Assembly: GCA_003562475.1 (NCBI GenBank)
Contig: PWUU01000042.1
Span: 1-61,676 of the forward strand
Origin: Dehalococcoidia bacterium
Lineage (GTDB): Bacteria; Chloroflexota; Dehalococcoidia; GIF9; AB-539-J10
Direction: 5' to 3'
DNA: 61,676 bases
Every line of letters starts with the position of its first letter. Position 1 is the first letter of the stretch. The position numbers and the translations under genes are program-made. Positions 1 through 7,170 of the stretch are shown here, in pieces. The notes under the pieces were generated by a model, which saw nothing but the letters and a program-made list of their open reading frames with translations, did no database searches and was not told the origin of the DNA.

Positions 1-19
1 CCGGCAGCGAGATGAGTTG

Positions 20-600
20 GGTGTCCGCGGAATTGCCATGGCAGTCCTGCAGACCCTCGCTCGCAACTCGCTCACCGGCAACCTCCGCCGGCGGTGGAGA
101 GAAGTAAGGTGTCCCCGGAATCCCCAACTATCGCTTCTTGAAAGCACCACTGCCGAATACAAACAGGATGATTCCCAAGCCGAGTGCTGCGAGAGTAACA
201 GGGCAAGGCAAAGGAAGACCGAACGCCGGGTTGGGAGTCCCGGTCGCCATCAGTATGGAATCCAGGATCAGGAGTACACCGGCGACCACCAGCAAGACTT
301 TGGAAGCTATCAACATCATCCACCTCCGGTTTCTCGGGTACGGGACTAACACTGCGCCCGAGGACCTGGATTGTCAAGGCCGCGTAGCATCCGTCCTGTG
401 TTGATGGTCTGCGATGGCGTTCCCGGTATTCCACCGGATGCTGGCCGGGCTCCCACGCCCGCCCGCAGTTCCAATCTCGACGGCGTTGCAATGGTCAATC
501 CGCACGATCTCCCGCCACGCCACGCACATTTGCAAGGCGTGGGATGCTCGTGGAATAGTATTCTTGGTGCATACTGATTAAGTGTGGTGTCCCCCGAATT
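20..600 (+). repeat. Left cluster of a 15-bp dispersed motif (3 copies)
   Basis: Three copies of a motif close to GGTGTCCCCNGAATY lie at 20-34 (one mismatch), 108-122 and 586-600, all in the same orientation. Two more copies lie at 7101-7115 and 7121-7135, beyond the other end of the operon at 1536-6541. The 586 copy is preceded by TTAAGTGT, and the 7101 copy by the same bases. I cannot name the repeat family; ends of a decayed mobile element are one explanation. Apart from the small membrane protein at 128-316, the stretch 317-693 shows no gene. Confidence 0.6.
128..316 (-). CDS. Small two-helix membrane protein
   Basis: This encodes a 62-residue hydrophobic protein with two predicted membrane helices separated by a short Pro/Gly-containing turn, ending in a basic FKKR tail that suggests a cytoplasmic C-terminus. 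The start is placed at 316 (or 319, the adjacent ATG) because a GGAGG ribosome site lies just upstream; the frame is open further upstream but that extension lacks such a site. I do not recognise the family and no function can be assigned. It lies between two copies of the 15-bp motif at the edge of the accessory region, so it may be cargo of the same element. Confidence 0.5.
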   Translation of the reverse strand: MLIASKVLLVVAGVLLILDSILMATGTPNPAFGLPLPCPVTLAALGLGIILFVFGSGAFKKR

Positions 601-693
601 CTGTCCACTCTGCAGCGCAATCTGCTGGCAGACCTGCTACGCTTTGAAAGCAACAACACTGGTGAGAAGCTGCCACAAGAGGGGAAGTGATCT

Positions 694-1161
694 TTGAGCA
701 ATGAATCGAAGCCGAAACCAAGGTTGGATCTGCAGTTTGACTATGCGTGGCGTTGGTTCGCGTTCCACGCACACCAGCGTATCTCCATGTTCAGTTTCTT
801 CCTGATTGGCATAGGGATCTTGGCAAACGCGTACGTCCTTCTCCTCAGTCGAGACTTCAGGAACCTTGCAGGTGGGCTCGCTATTGTGGCAGCGGTCACC
901 TGTATCGTGTTTGTTCTCCTTGACCAACGCAACCATCAACTAGTTCACGTCGGAGAGGAAATGCTGAAACAGCTTGAAGCAGATATCCTAGTCCCAAGTA
1001 GCGATCAACCGGTAGTGTACTTCGGACCATTCGGACAAGAAGAGGCGCTTGGACAGCCGCCCCGGTACGTCAAACACAAGTTCCTCATTGAAGGACTCGA
1101 AATCCTAATCGGCGTGGGCTTCGCAATAGCTTCGGTCTATGCGTTCGCCAACGTTGACTGA
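694..1161 (+). CDS. Predicted membrane protein, RipA-like/SLATT-like topology
   Basis: The 155-residue protein has a polar N-terminus, two closely spaced hydrophobic helices (about residues 33-53 and 58-77), a basic LDQRN segment with a charged helix, and a third hydrophobic helix at the C-terminus (about 133-152). The spacing of the first helices followed by a D-x-R-N segment reminds me of RipA-family and SLATT-type membrane proteins found in conflict islands, but this is recalled similarity, not a search. The start codon is TTG, supported by AGGGG upstream. It stands alone about 370 bases ahead of the XRE/ImmA operon and has no evident partner. Function unknown. Confidence 0.6.
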   Translation: MSNESKPKPRLDLQFDYAWRWFAFHAHQRISMFSFFLIGIGILANAYVLLLSRDFRNLAGGLAIVAAVTCIVFVLLDQRNHQLVHVGEEMLKQLEADILVPSSDQPVVYFGPFGQEEALGQPPRYVKHKFLIEGLEILIGVGFAIASVYAFANVD

Positions 1162-1479
1162 ATCCACAAGAACTGGGATTCATTTTGAGGTGCAGCATCG
1201 ACGCCATGCATCCAAAGCCAGCCTGAGCGTCGAGAGCAGTCCGCTTCGCGGCAACAGTTCACTTCGCGACTTCGGGCTTTGCTTCTGCCAGACCTTTGCT
1301 TCCGGACTTGGCCTGCCCATCTCGACCTGCATCATCATGTCGGATGTCACTCGAGCGAGTTGAGCGAGGTCGCGCGCAGTCAGGTGAAGGGCATGTGATG
1401 CACCGGATTGAGCAAAGCTCTTGTTCTTAGGCTAAGGAGACAACTACGTAGTGCATTGTCGCGAGAACAGGACCACAGC

Positions 1480-1508
1480 TTGACAAGGCGAAATATGGAT
1501 GGTAAGAT
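1480..1508 (+). promoter_or_regulatory. Consensus sigma-70-type promoter
   Basis: TTGACA at 1480-1485 and TAAGAT at 1503-1508 are separated by exactly 17 bases and lie about 30 bases upstream of the first gene of the operon at 1536. The -10 hexamer lies inside the palindrome at 1500-1518, so repressor binding there would exclude RNA polymerase. The rest of 1162-1479 holds no gene that I can support. Confidence 0.75.
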
Positions 1509-1518
1509 ATTCTTACCA
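1500..1518. promoter_or_regulatory. Perfect palindromic operator over the -10 box
   Basis: TGGTAAGATATTCTTACCA is a 19-bp inverted repeat: eight-base arms around TAT, no mismatches. Its position across the -10 element and its proximity to the XRE gene two frames downstream make it the likely autoregulatory operator of that protein. This is inferred from position and symmetry only. Confidence 0.7.
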
Positions 1519-1535
1519 GTAGTAAGGAGCGTGTG

Positions 1536-1829
1536 ATGACTCGACAACAGGTGACCGCGGCTGTCAACGAAGCCATTCGGCAGGTACAAGTCATGAGCGG
1601 CAGAAAGATGGGGGCCATAAGATCCAATACGCGTCCTATTGGAAACCTCGATGGTTTCGATAGCCTTAGCGGGATTGAAGCGACTGTCATACTTGCCGGT
1701 CTAATCGGGCAGGATTTTCCGGACAACTATAATCCCTTCGTTTTCGATACGGATCGCAGGGCTGCGACACTTGATGAGATTGTGCAAAACGTGTGCGCCC
1801 GTGTTGGCGTCATAGAAGGTGAGTTATGA
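1536..1829 (+). CDS. Acyl-carrier-protein-like small protein
   Basis: This 97-residue acidic protein has the layout of an acyl carrier protein: a helix, a loop ending in the GFDSL motif with a candidate phosphopantetheine serine at residue 43, a long helix and a closing helix. The start ATG at 1536 follows AAGGAG; the GTG just before it (1533) is less well placed. It is the first gene of the operon and its stop overlaps the start of the XRE gene by four bases (ATGA). No fatty acid or peptide synthetase genes are nearby, so a carrier working with the thymidylate-synthase-like and kinase genes downstream would be unusual. The assignment rests on the DSL motif and pattern; a non-modified structural mimic is possible. 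Confidence 0.6.
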   Translation: MTRQQVTAAVNEAIRQVQVMSGRKMGAIRSNTRPIGNLDGFDSLSGIEATVILAGLIGQDFPDNYNPFVFDTDRRAATLDEIVQNVCARVGVIEGEL

Positions 1830-2164
1830 CCTGTTCTCAGAGCTCGCGCGGTATCATTGCATCTCGTCTCAGGTTGGCACGGCAAATGGCTGGCCTCAGC
1901 CAGGGTCAGGTCGCGCGAACACTGGACTGGCATAGGCCAACCGTGTCGGAAATAGAGGCGGGACGTCGTAGGGTTTCGAGCGAGGAATTGACTTTGCTTG
2001 CTGACCTGTATGGTGTTGGTGTTCCCTGGATTCTTGGCAACGAAGATTCTTCGTCTAGTGACCGAGCCCTGCTGGCTGCACGCGAGTTAGGTAAGCTTGG
2101 TGATGAAGACCTGGATCGCCTGCTGAAACTGATTCAATCTTTGAGGGATAGGAACGGCAGTTGA
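1826..2164 (+). CDS. XRE-family helix-turn-helix repressor
   Basis: This is a 112-residue DNA-binding protein with a Cro/C1-type HTH over residues 13-65 (RLRLARQMAGLSQ entry helix, PTVSEIEAGRR recognition region). A C-terminal segment rich in Leu and charged residues is probably for dimerisation. It overlaps the carrier-like gene by four bases and the ImmA gene by four bases. XRE regulators beside ImmA/IrrE peptidases are a known pair in which the peptidase cleaves the repressor on a stress signal. The palindrome at 1500-1518 is the expected binding site. It most likely represses the whole operon until ImmA is triggered. Confidence 0.85.
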   Translation: MTCSQSSRGIIASRLRLARQMAGLSQGQVARTLDWHRPTVSEIEAGRRRVSSEELTLLADLYGVGVPWILGNEDSSSSDRALLAARELGKLGDEDLDRLLKLIQSLRDRNGS

Positions 2165-3027
2165 GTGTAGATCGACGAATCATCGCAAGAGAATCAATGG
2201 CGGCTGCGCTTCGTGCACGGATAGCTGCAGGATGCAGCCTCAAGGATCCAATTTGCGTGTATGATCTGGCTGAGCGATTGGGTGTGGAAGTCCGTTTCTT
2301 CGACATCGGGAGCATGGATGGTATGTATTGCTTCTATAGTCAGCCTGTAGTGATACTCTCCTCTATGCGTCCTGCTGGACGGCGTGCCTTCACATGTGCT
2401 CATGAGCTCGGGCATCACTACCGATGCGACGGGATGTGTGCCGACGCTGTTCTTGAGCCGACAAGTCAGCCGAGTACTGATCCAAAGGAATTCGCCGCCG
2501 ATTGTTTCGCAGGTGCTCTTCTCATGCCGAAAGTGGCAATTGATAGAGCGTTCTCAATTCGCGGCTGGAGTGTTGAGGCAAGCTCGCCCGGACAGATCTA
2601 TCGTATTTCGTGTCTCTTCGGGGTTGGATACACAACGATCGTGAATCACCTTCGATTCGCATTGCACCTCCTGTCGCCCGATGCGGCGGAAGCGTTGTTG
2701 GAAGTGCCAGTGCACCAGGCGCGTGTGCGCGCCATCGGGTGGAATGCTCCTGGGAACGTGTTGGTGGCTGACGAATACTGGGTGGACCGTGCCATTGACG
2801 CAGAGACCAGTGACTTGATTCTTGCACCTGCCGACACCACGATTACGAATGGCACCTGTATCGAATACGTGAATGAGACAGACCAGGGAGTTGTGCTGCG
2901 TGCTAGACAATCTGGCATTGGCAGGATACAGAATGGCTCGGGATGGTCGGCCTATGTACGCGTCAGTAGGAAGGGATTTGTAGGAAGAAGTCTCTATCGG
3001 CATTGGGAGGATGTACCCGATGAGTAG
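2161..3027 (+). CDS. ImmA/IrrE family metallopeptidase
   Basis: A 288-residue zinc peptidase with the HELGH motif at residues 81-85 and the third-ligand region EFAADCFAGALLMP (Glu110), the hallmark of the ImmA/IrrE (DUF955) family. Residues beyond about 175 form an extra domain that could sense a signal or bind DNA or protein. The TTG start at 2161 overlaps the repressor stop by four bases, so the pair is translationally coupled. In ICEBs1 the ImmA homologue cleaves its cognate XRE repressor and switches on the element; the same logic is inferred here for the nucleotide-metabolism genes downstream. The peptidase assignment is secure; the trigger is unknown. Confidence 0.9.
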   Translation: MSVDRRIIARESMAAALRARIAAGCSLKDPICVYDLAERLGVEVRFFDIGSMDGMYCFYSQPVVILSSMRPAGRRAFTCAHELGHHYRCDGMCADAVLEPTSQPSTDPKEFAADCFAGALLMPKVAIDRAFSIRGWSVEASSPGQIYRISCLFGVGYTTIVNHLRFALHLLSPDAAEALLEVPVHQARVRAIGWNAPGNVLVADEYWVDRAIDAETSDLILAPADTTITNGTCIEYVNETDQGVVLRARQSGIGRIQNGSGWSAYVRVSRKGFVGRSLYRHWEDVPDE

Positions 3028-3817
3028 ACCTTTCATGGTTCAGGAAGCGAATCTGTCTGAGGCTTGGTATAGAGCCTTCGCCGAAGTGTTGCATTCTGGG
3101 GAAATCAGTCCGCTCGTAGTCGTAGTCGATAATATTGGCAACGACGGCCCAGCCGAGGTGCCGGAAATCCGACGTGCGCTCGATACAGAGCTAGTACGAC
3201 AAGGCAAACAGTCGTGCCACACAGTCGCTAACACCATCTTCCCGTCTATGTGGAATCGCGAAGCCAAACGGGAAGAGCTGTACGACCGCTATAGGCGCAT
3301 TTTGCCCTCAATGCGACGACATGGGCGCAATATCCATGGATTGTACTTCGAGCGGTTGATAGATTTCGGCCACGACAGCGAATACCAGGGTGGCATCAAC
3401 CAACTTGAGCACATAATAAACACGTGGAATAGGGGAAATCATCGACGATCGGCTCTGCAAGCGGGCATCTTTGATCCGCGCTCTGATCACAGTAACCAGA
3501 GGCAGCGAGGCTTCCCGTGTCTGCAACAAGTGGCGTTCGCACGCCATGGTCTCCAAGGCTTGAGCGTGACTGGCTTTTATGCGACGCAGTACATATTCGA
3601 ACGCGCGTACGGTAACTACCTCGGCCTCTGCCGCTTGGGGCAATTCATGGGAAAGGAAATGGGGCTGCACTTCTCGCGGATGGTATGTATCGCTACGCCT
3701 GCAGTACTGGGGCATTGCAAAGGAGCCTTGCGCAGATTCGCTGAGGACATGGCACCGGCCATAGGCAATTTCGGGACTACTCCTTTGCGCAGTGGCAGCA
3801 GGGATTCAAATGAGTAA
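3020..3817 (+). CDS. Divergent thymidylate-synthase-fold protein
   Basis: The 265-residue protein follows the thymidylate synthase (TS) pattern in order: GLYFERL in place of the GxxYGxxWR region, an Arg pair (142-143) matching the phosphate-binding Arg126/127 of E. coli TS, FPCLQQ with the nucleophilic Cys at 167, and a GNYLGL segment with Asn199 at the place of Asn177. The R-S-x-D stretch that holds dUMP phosphate is replaced by YATQ and the His/Tyr of the HLY motif are missing, so the substrate is probably not plain dUMP, or it works as a subunit with the second TS-like protein. The start at 3020 is preferred over 3011 because GGGAGG then has usable spacing. It overlaps both neighbours by eight bases. 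Confidence 0.65.
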   Translation: MSRPFMVQEANLSEAWYRAFAEVLHSGEISPLVVVVDNIGNDGPAEVPEIRRALDTELVRQGKQSCHTVANTIFPSMWNREAKREELYDRYRRILPSMRRHGRNIHGLYFERLIDFGHDSEYQGGINQLEHIINTWNRGNHRRSALQAGIFDPRSDHSNQRQRGFPCLQQVAFARHGLQGLSVTGFYATQYIFERAYGNYLGLCRLGQFMGKEMGLHFSRMVCIATPAVLGHCKGALRRFAEDMAPAIGNFGTTPLRSGSRDSNE

Positions 3818-5504
3818 CCGTGCACGTACCGGTCGACTTGTGGTCTTGGAAGGGCCGGATGGTGTTGGCAAGACCACGCTAGCCCGGGCTCTCGCTGGAC
3901 GCCTTGCAGCAACTGGTGTTCCCACTGAGTATGTCTCCTTTCCAGGGGAACAAGAGGGAACAATTGGTCATTTGGTCTATCGTCTTCACCACGATGCACG
4001 CGCACTCGGCGTTGTGGGTGTCACCTCGGCTAGCCTCCAGACGCTCCACGTCGCTGCGCATCTCGATGCAATCGAACGGCGCATTCTCCCCTCGTTGCGA
4101 GAAGGTCGCTGGGTTGTCCTAGACCGCTACTGGTGGTCTACTTGGGTCTACGGCCGCGTATCGGGCGTCGACAGCGAACTCCTCGATGGACTCATACAGG
4201 TCGAACTACAGGCGTGGAAAGGGCTACTGCCAACTATTGTCTTCCTAGTCGACCGCGAACCTTCCGCGGTTGAGAGATCAATGCACAGGAACCTGCGAGT
4301 CCAGTATGGTCTTCTCGCACATAGAGAGAGAATCTCATACTTGGTGCGTTCAATTCCGAATAGCGATTCCTTGGATATCGTCATCGAGCGTGTGTGGAAT
4401 GAACTCTCTGGCGTTATGCCTTTCCCTGCTTCGGATATGGCATACTCTCATAACCCGGTTCTTGTGACGGACTCCTGTGAACCGTCTATTCCGGTGCTGG
4501 AGAGGGAACGTCCTTGTGGTCCTTCCGTGCTTCGCCCCGCTCAACCGACCAAGGTCTACGACACGTTGTGGGAATTCGCGGCCGAGCGCCAAGAAGTATT
4601 CTTCCGAAAGCTCGAAGGGATTCCGCCCCCTTGGACCAATGACCCGATACTCATGCGGCACAAGTTCACTAACGCGTACCGAGCCTCAGACCGGGTCAGC
4701 CAGTATCTGATCAGGAATGTTGCATACTCGGGTGAACAGACTGGGACGGAACTGTTCTTCAGGATCATGCTATTCAAGCTCTTCAACAGGATCGAGACAT
4801 GGGAACTGCTAGAAAGGAACTTGGGGCCATTACGCTATTCGGACTACCGTTTTTCCGAATACGACCGTGTGCTGAGTGATGCGATGAACCGCGGTATCCG
4901 CATCTACTCTGCCGCATATATTATGCCGTCTGGCGAAAGAGAGTTCGGCTATCGGCGGAAACATCGCAACAACCTGAGGTTGTTGGAGCGCATGTTGGAG
5001 GACCAAGTTCCGGAAGCTCTGGCTCAAGTACCGACTATGCGTCACGCTTTCGACGTGCTTCGGTCGTACCCTACCATGGGTGACTTTCTGGCTTTCCAAT
5101 ACGCTATCGACCTGAACTACAGCAACCTGACTAATTTCTCCGAAATGGAGTTCGTTGTGCCTGGGCCAGGAGCAAGGGATGGCATACAGAAGTGCTTCAG
5201 CAGTCTTGGTGGTTTGAGCGAAGCCGACATGATCCGTCTGTTGGCAGAGCGTCAAGAGGCCGAATTCGAACGGCTTGGTCTGCGCTTTCGCTCGCTCTGG
5301 GGGAGGCGCCTGCAACTCATCGATTGTCAGAACCTTCTGTGTGAAGTTTCGAAGTACGCACGACTGAGACACCCTGATGTCATAGGTAAGATGGGTCGTA
5401 CTAGGATCAAGCAAATCTATCATCCCTCGGCCCAACCGGTTGTGTACTGGTATCCTCCGAAGTGGGGAATTAATGACTATGTTGGACAGATGGGACGTGA
5501 CTGA
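3810..5504 (+). CDS. Thymidylate kinase fused to HMUDK-type helical domain
   Basis: This is a 564-residue two-domain protein. Residues 9-205 are a thymidylate-kinase-like P-loop kinase: GPDGVGKTT at 15-23, DRYWWS at 105-110 (the DR motif of TMKs) and a C-terminal helical part. Residues about 245-560 form a large helical domain with the conserved run PWTNDPILMRHKFT near 274-287, then NAYRASDRVSQYLIRNV. From memory this matches the helical domain of 5-hydroxymethyluracil DNA kinases and alpha-glutamyl/putrescinyl-thymine pyrophosphorylases, which make hypermodified thymine in phage DNA. Normal TMKs are about 210 residues, so the fusion is the notable point. The ATG at 3810 overlaps the upstream gene by eight bases, and the stop overlaps the next ATG. 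Confidence 0.7.
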   Translation: MSNRARTGRLVVLEGPDGVGKTTLARALAGRLAATGVPTEYVSFPGEQEGTIGHLVYRLHHDARALGVVGVTSASLQTLHVAAHLDAIERRILPSLREGRWVVLDRYWWSTWVYGRVSGVDSELLDGLIQVELQAWKGLLPTIVFLVDREPSAVERSMHRNLRVQYGLLAHRERISYLVRSIPNSDSLDIVIERVWNELSGVMPFPASDMAYSHNPVLVTDSCEPSIPVLERERPCGPSVLRPAQPTKVYDTLWEFAAERQEVFFRKLEGIPPPWTNDPILMRHKFTNAYRASDRVSQYLIRNVAYSGEQTGTELFFRIMLFKLFNRIETWELLERNLGPLRYSDYRFSEYDRVLSDAMNRGIRIYSAAYIMPSGEREFGYRRKHRNNLRLLERMLEDQVPEALAQVPTMRHAFDVLRSYPTMGDFLAFQYAIDLNYSNLTNFSEMEFVVPGPGARDGIQKCFSSLGGLSEADMIRLLAERQEAEFERLGLRFRSLWGRRLQLIDCQNLLCEVSKYARLRHPDVIGKMGRTRIKQIYHPSAQPVVYWYPPKWGINDYVGQMGRD

Positions 5505-6541
5505 TGCACTTGTTCCAAGGAGAAACGGCAGATCAGGTATGGCACGAGGTTGCTGCAGTATTTCGCGCTGGCGAGAAGCCGCGCCTTGTGGGCCAGGGCA
5601 ACGATGCCAATAGGGAACTGCTTCATGTGGCTCTTACTCTGGCCAATCCCATTCAACGTTGGGTCGTTTCGCGCGAGTTGCCGCTGAACATTGCGTTTGT
5701 CCTGGCCGAGGTCGTGTGGATGGTTGCTGGACGTCGAGATCTGAGGTTCCTCCACTACTGGAACCGAGATCTCCCGAACTACGTAGGACCGGGACCAGAG
5801 CTTCATGGGGCCTATGGCCACCGCCTACGTAGTAATCTTGGGCTGGACCAGTTGACTCGAGCTTACGAGGCACTTCAAGGCAACTGTCTGTCGCGGCAGG
5901 TGGTCTTGCAGATTTGGGACTCTGCGATTGATATGCCAGACAGTACGGGACGCCCGCGCGACACCGATATTCCCTGCAACCTAGTCTCCATACTCAAAGT
6001 TCGTGGTTCTAGGCTAGAATGGCTGCAAGTACTCAGGAGCAACGATCTGTACTTGGGGGTGCCCCACAATATCGTGCAATTCACCAGTCTACAGGAAATC
6101 ATGGCTGGCTGGCTGGGCATAGAGTGTGGCATCTACAATCAGATCAGCGATAGCATGCATCTGTATCTGCGAGACCAGGATCATCTTGCAGCATCCAGGC
6201 CTCTGAGAGACGTGGCTATGAACAGTGACTCACTTGCGTTGCCATTCGGAGAGTCAGCGCGAGTGTTTGGCGAGTTGGAAAGACGCGTTGATGACTTGGT
6301 GCGTCGCCGACCTACCGCTCTCGAATTCGCACACTTGACACGTTGGAGTGATCTTCCACAAGCCTACCGGAACATCTTCCTGGTCTTGGTTGCAGAGGCA
6401 GCGCGCCGCAGCAAAGAACTGGATAGCGCCACCGAGGCGATAAGGTGCTGTGACAACCCCGTCTATCAGCAACTTTGGCAGAGGTGGATGCGGAGGGTAG
6501 GTTGTTCTCAATTGTGCGTCGACAGGCTCGCAGAGATGTGA
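5504..6541 (+). CDS. Thymidylate synthase / nucleotide hydroxymethylase family enzyme
   Basis: A 345-residue TS-family enzyme with most catalytic features: HGAYGHRLR (100s), SRQVVLQIW with one of two phosphate Arg residues, the nucleophile Cys158 in DIPCN (canonical PPCH has His where Asn stands), RSND at 178-181, GVPHN with Asn189 corresponding to Asn177, and MHLY with His219 and Tyr221. Retention of that Asn favours a uracil rather than cytosine substrate; dCMP hydroxymethylases carry Asp there. It could methylate or hydroxymethylate dUMP, supplying the fused kinase upstream. The ATG at 5504 shares one base with the preceding stop. It is the last gene of the operon. Confidence 0.75.
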   Translation: MHLFQGETADQVWHEVAAVFRAGEKPRLVGQGNDANRELLHVALTLANPIQRWVVSRELPLNIAFVLAEVVWMVAGRRDLRFLHYWNRDLPNYVGPGPELHGAYGHRLRSNLGLDQLTRAYEALQGNCLSRQVVLQIWDSAIDMPDSTGRPRDTDIPCNLVSILKVRGSRLEWLQVLRSNDLYLGVPHNIVQFTSLQEIMAGWLGIECGIYNQISDSMHLYLRDQDHLAASRPLRDVAMNSDSLALPFGESARVFGELERRVDDLVRRRPTALEFAHLTRWSDLPQAYRNIFLVLVAEAARRSKELDSATEAIRCCDNPVYQQLWQRWMRRVGCSQLCVDRLAEM

Positions 6542-6748
6542 AAGCTCATGTGATGCCGATTCGCGAGTGCGATAGGGGCTCAGCTATTTCGCGACACTGC
6601 TTGACCGCACCTGAAGCTTGGGGATGAGTGCCTCAGCGGCAACTGGTTCGAGATACCTTGGGACGATGTTCTGTATCATTGCGAGCCGACGTATCCCCAC
6701 TACAGGAAGACTACGGAACGGCATGAACAAGGCGACCTGAAGATTGGC

Positions 6749-6934
6749 ATGCGCCTCCGTGAACTAAGGAAGCGCAAAGGTTTGACCATCACCGAACTGG
6801 CGCGACGGGGAGAAATGGAACGCCCGAATCTCAGTCGAATTGAACATGGGAAGCACCGACCATCACTCGAGACGCTGGAACGTCTATCGGAAGCTCTCGG
6901 CGTGCCGGTCGCAGAACTGGTGCGCAATCGATAG
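6749..6934 (+). CDS. Small XRE-family HTH protein, possibly C-terminal remnant of a DUF2442-HTH gene
   Basis: A complete Cro/C1-type HTH fills the 61 residues. The frame stays open upstream to a TGA at 6602, encoding a Trp-, Tyr- and His-rich segment (EIPWDDVLYHCEP, then HYRK) that reminds me of the junction seen in DUF2442-HTH antitoxin-like proteins. No ATG precedes 6749 in that segment, so either the HTH is made alone or this is the surviving 3' part of a larger gene. No ribosome site is evident. It lies 200 bases after the TS operon, near the right-hand 15-bp motif copies, which fits with decay at an element edge. Confidence 0.6.
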   Translation: MRLRELRKRKGLTITELARRGEMERPNLSRIEHGKHRPSLETLERLSEALGVPVAELVRNR

Positions 6935-7100
6935 ACGCCTTCCTGTTTCGGTCGACATATGCCCTGCGCTTGCGCCAGGTTGTCAGCGCCGATTTGGGAG
7001 CACCACACTTATCTTCACAAAGCCAAAGCTATCGAGAGCGTGGTAGACACCACGAAGGAGCAGCGAGAGCCGACTCTGAACGTGCGTCAGAATTAAGTGT

Positions 7101-7135
7101 GGCGTCCCCTGAACAAGCGTGGTGTCCCCAGAATC
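7101..7135 (+). repeat. Right cluster of the 15-bp dispersed motif (2 copies)
   Basis: Two tandem copies (7101-7115 with two or three mismatches, 7121-7135 nearly perfect) of the motif also present at 20, 108 and 586, in the same orientation. The TTAAGTGT prefix at 7093-7100 matches the prefix of the 586 copy. The surrounding 6935-7170 has no supported gene. Confidence 0.6.
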
Positions 7136-7170
7136 ACGAGAGACACACCGGTCAAAGCGAGCGTCATCAG

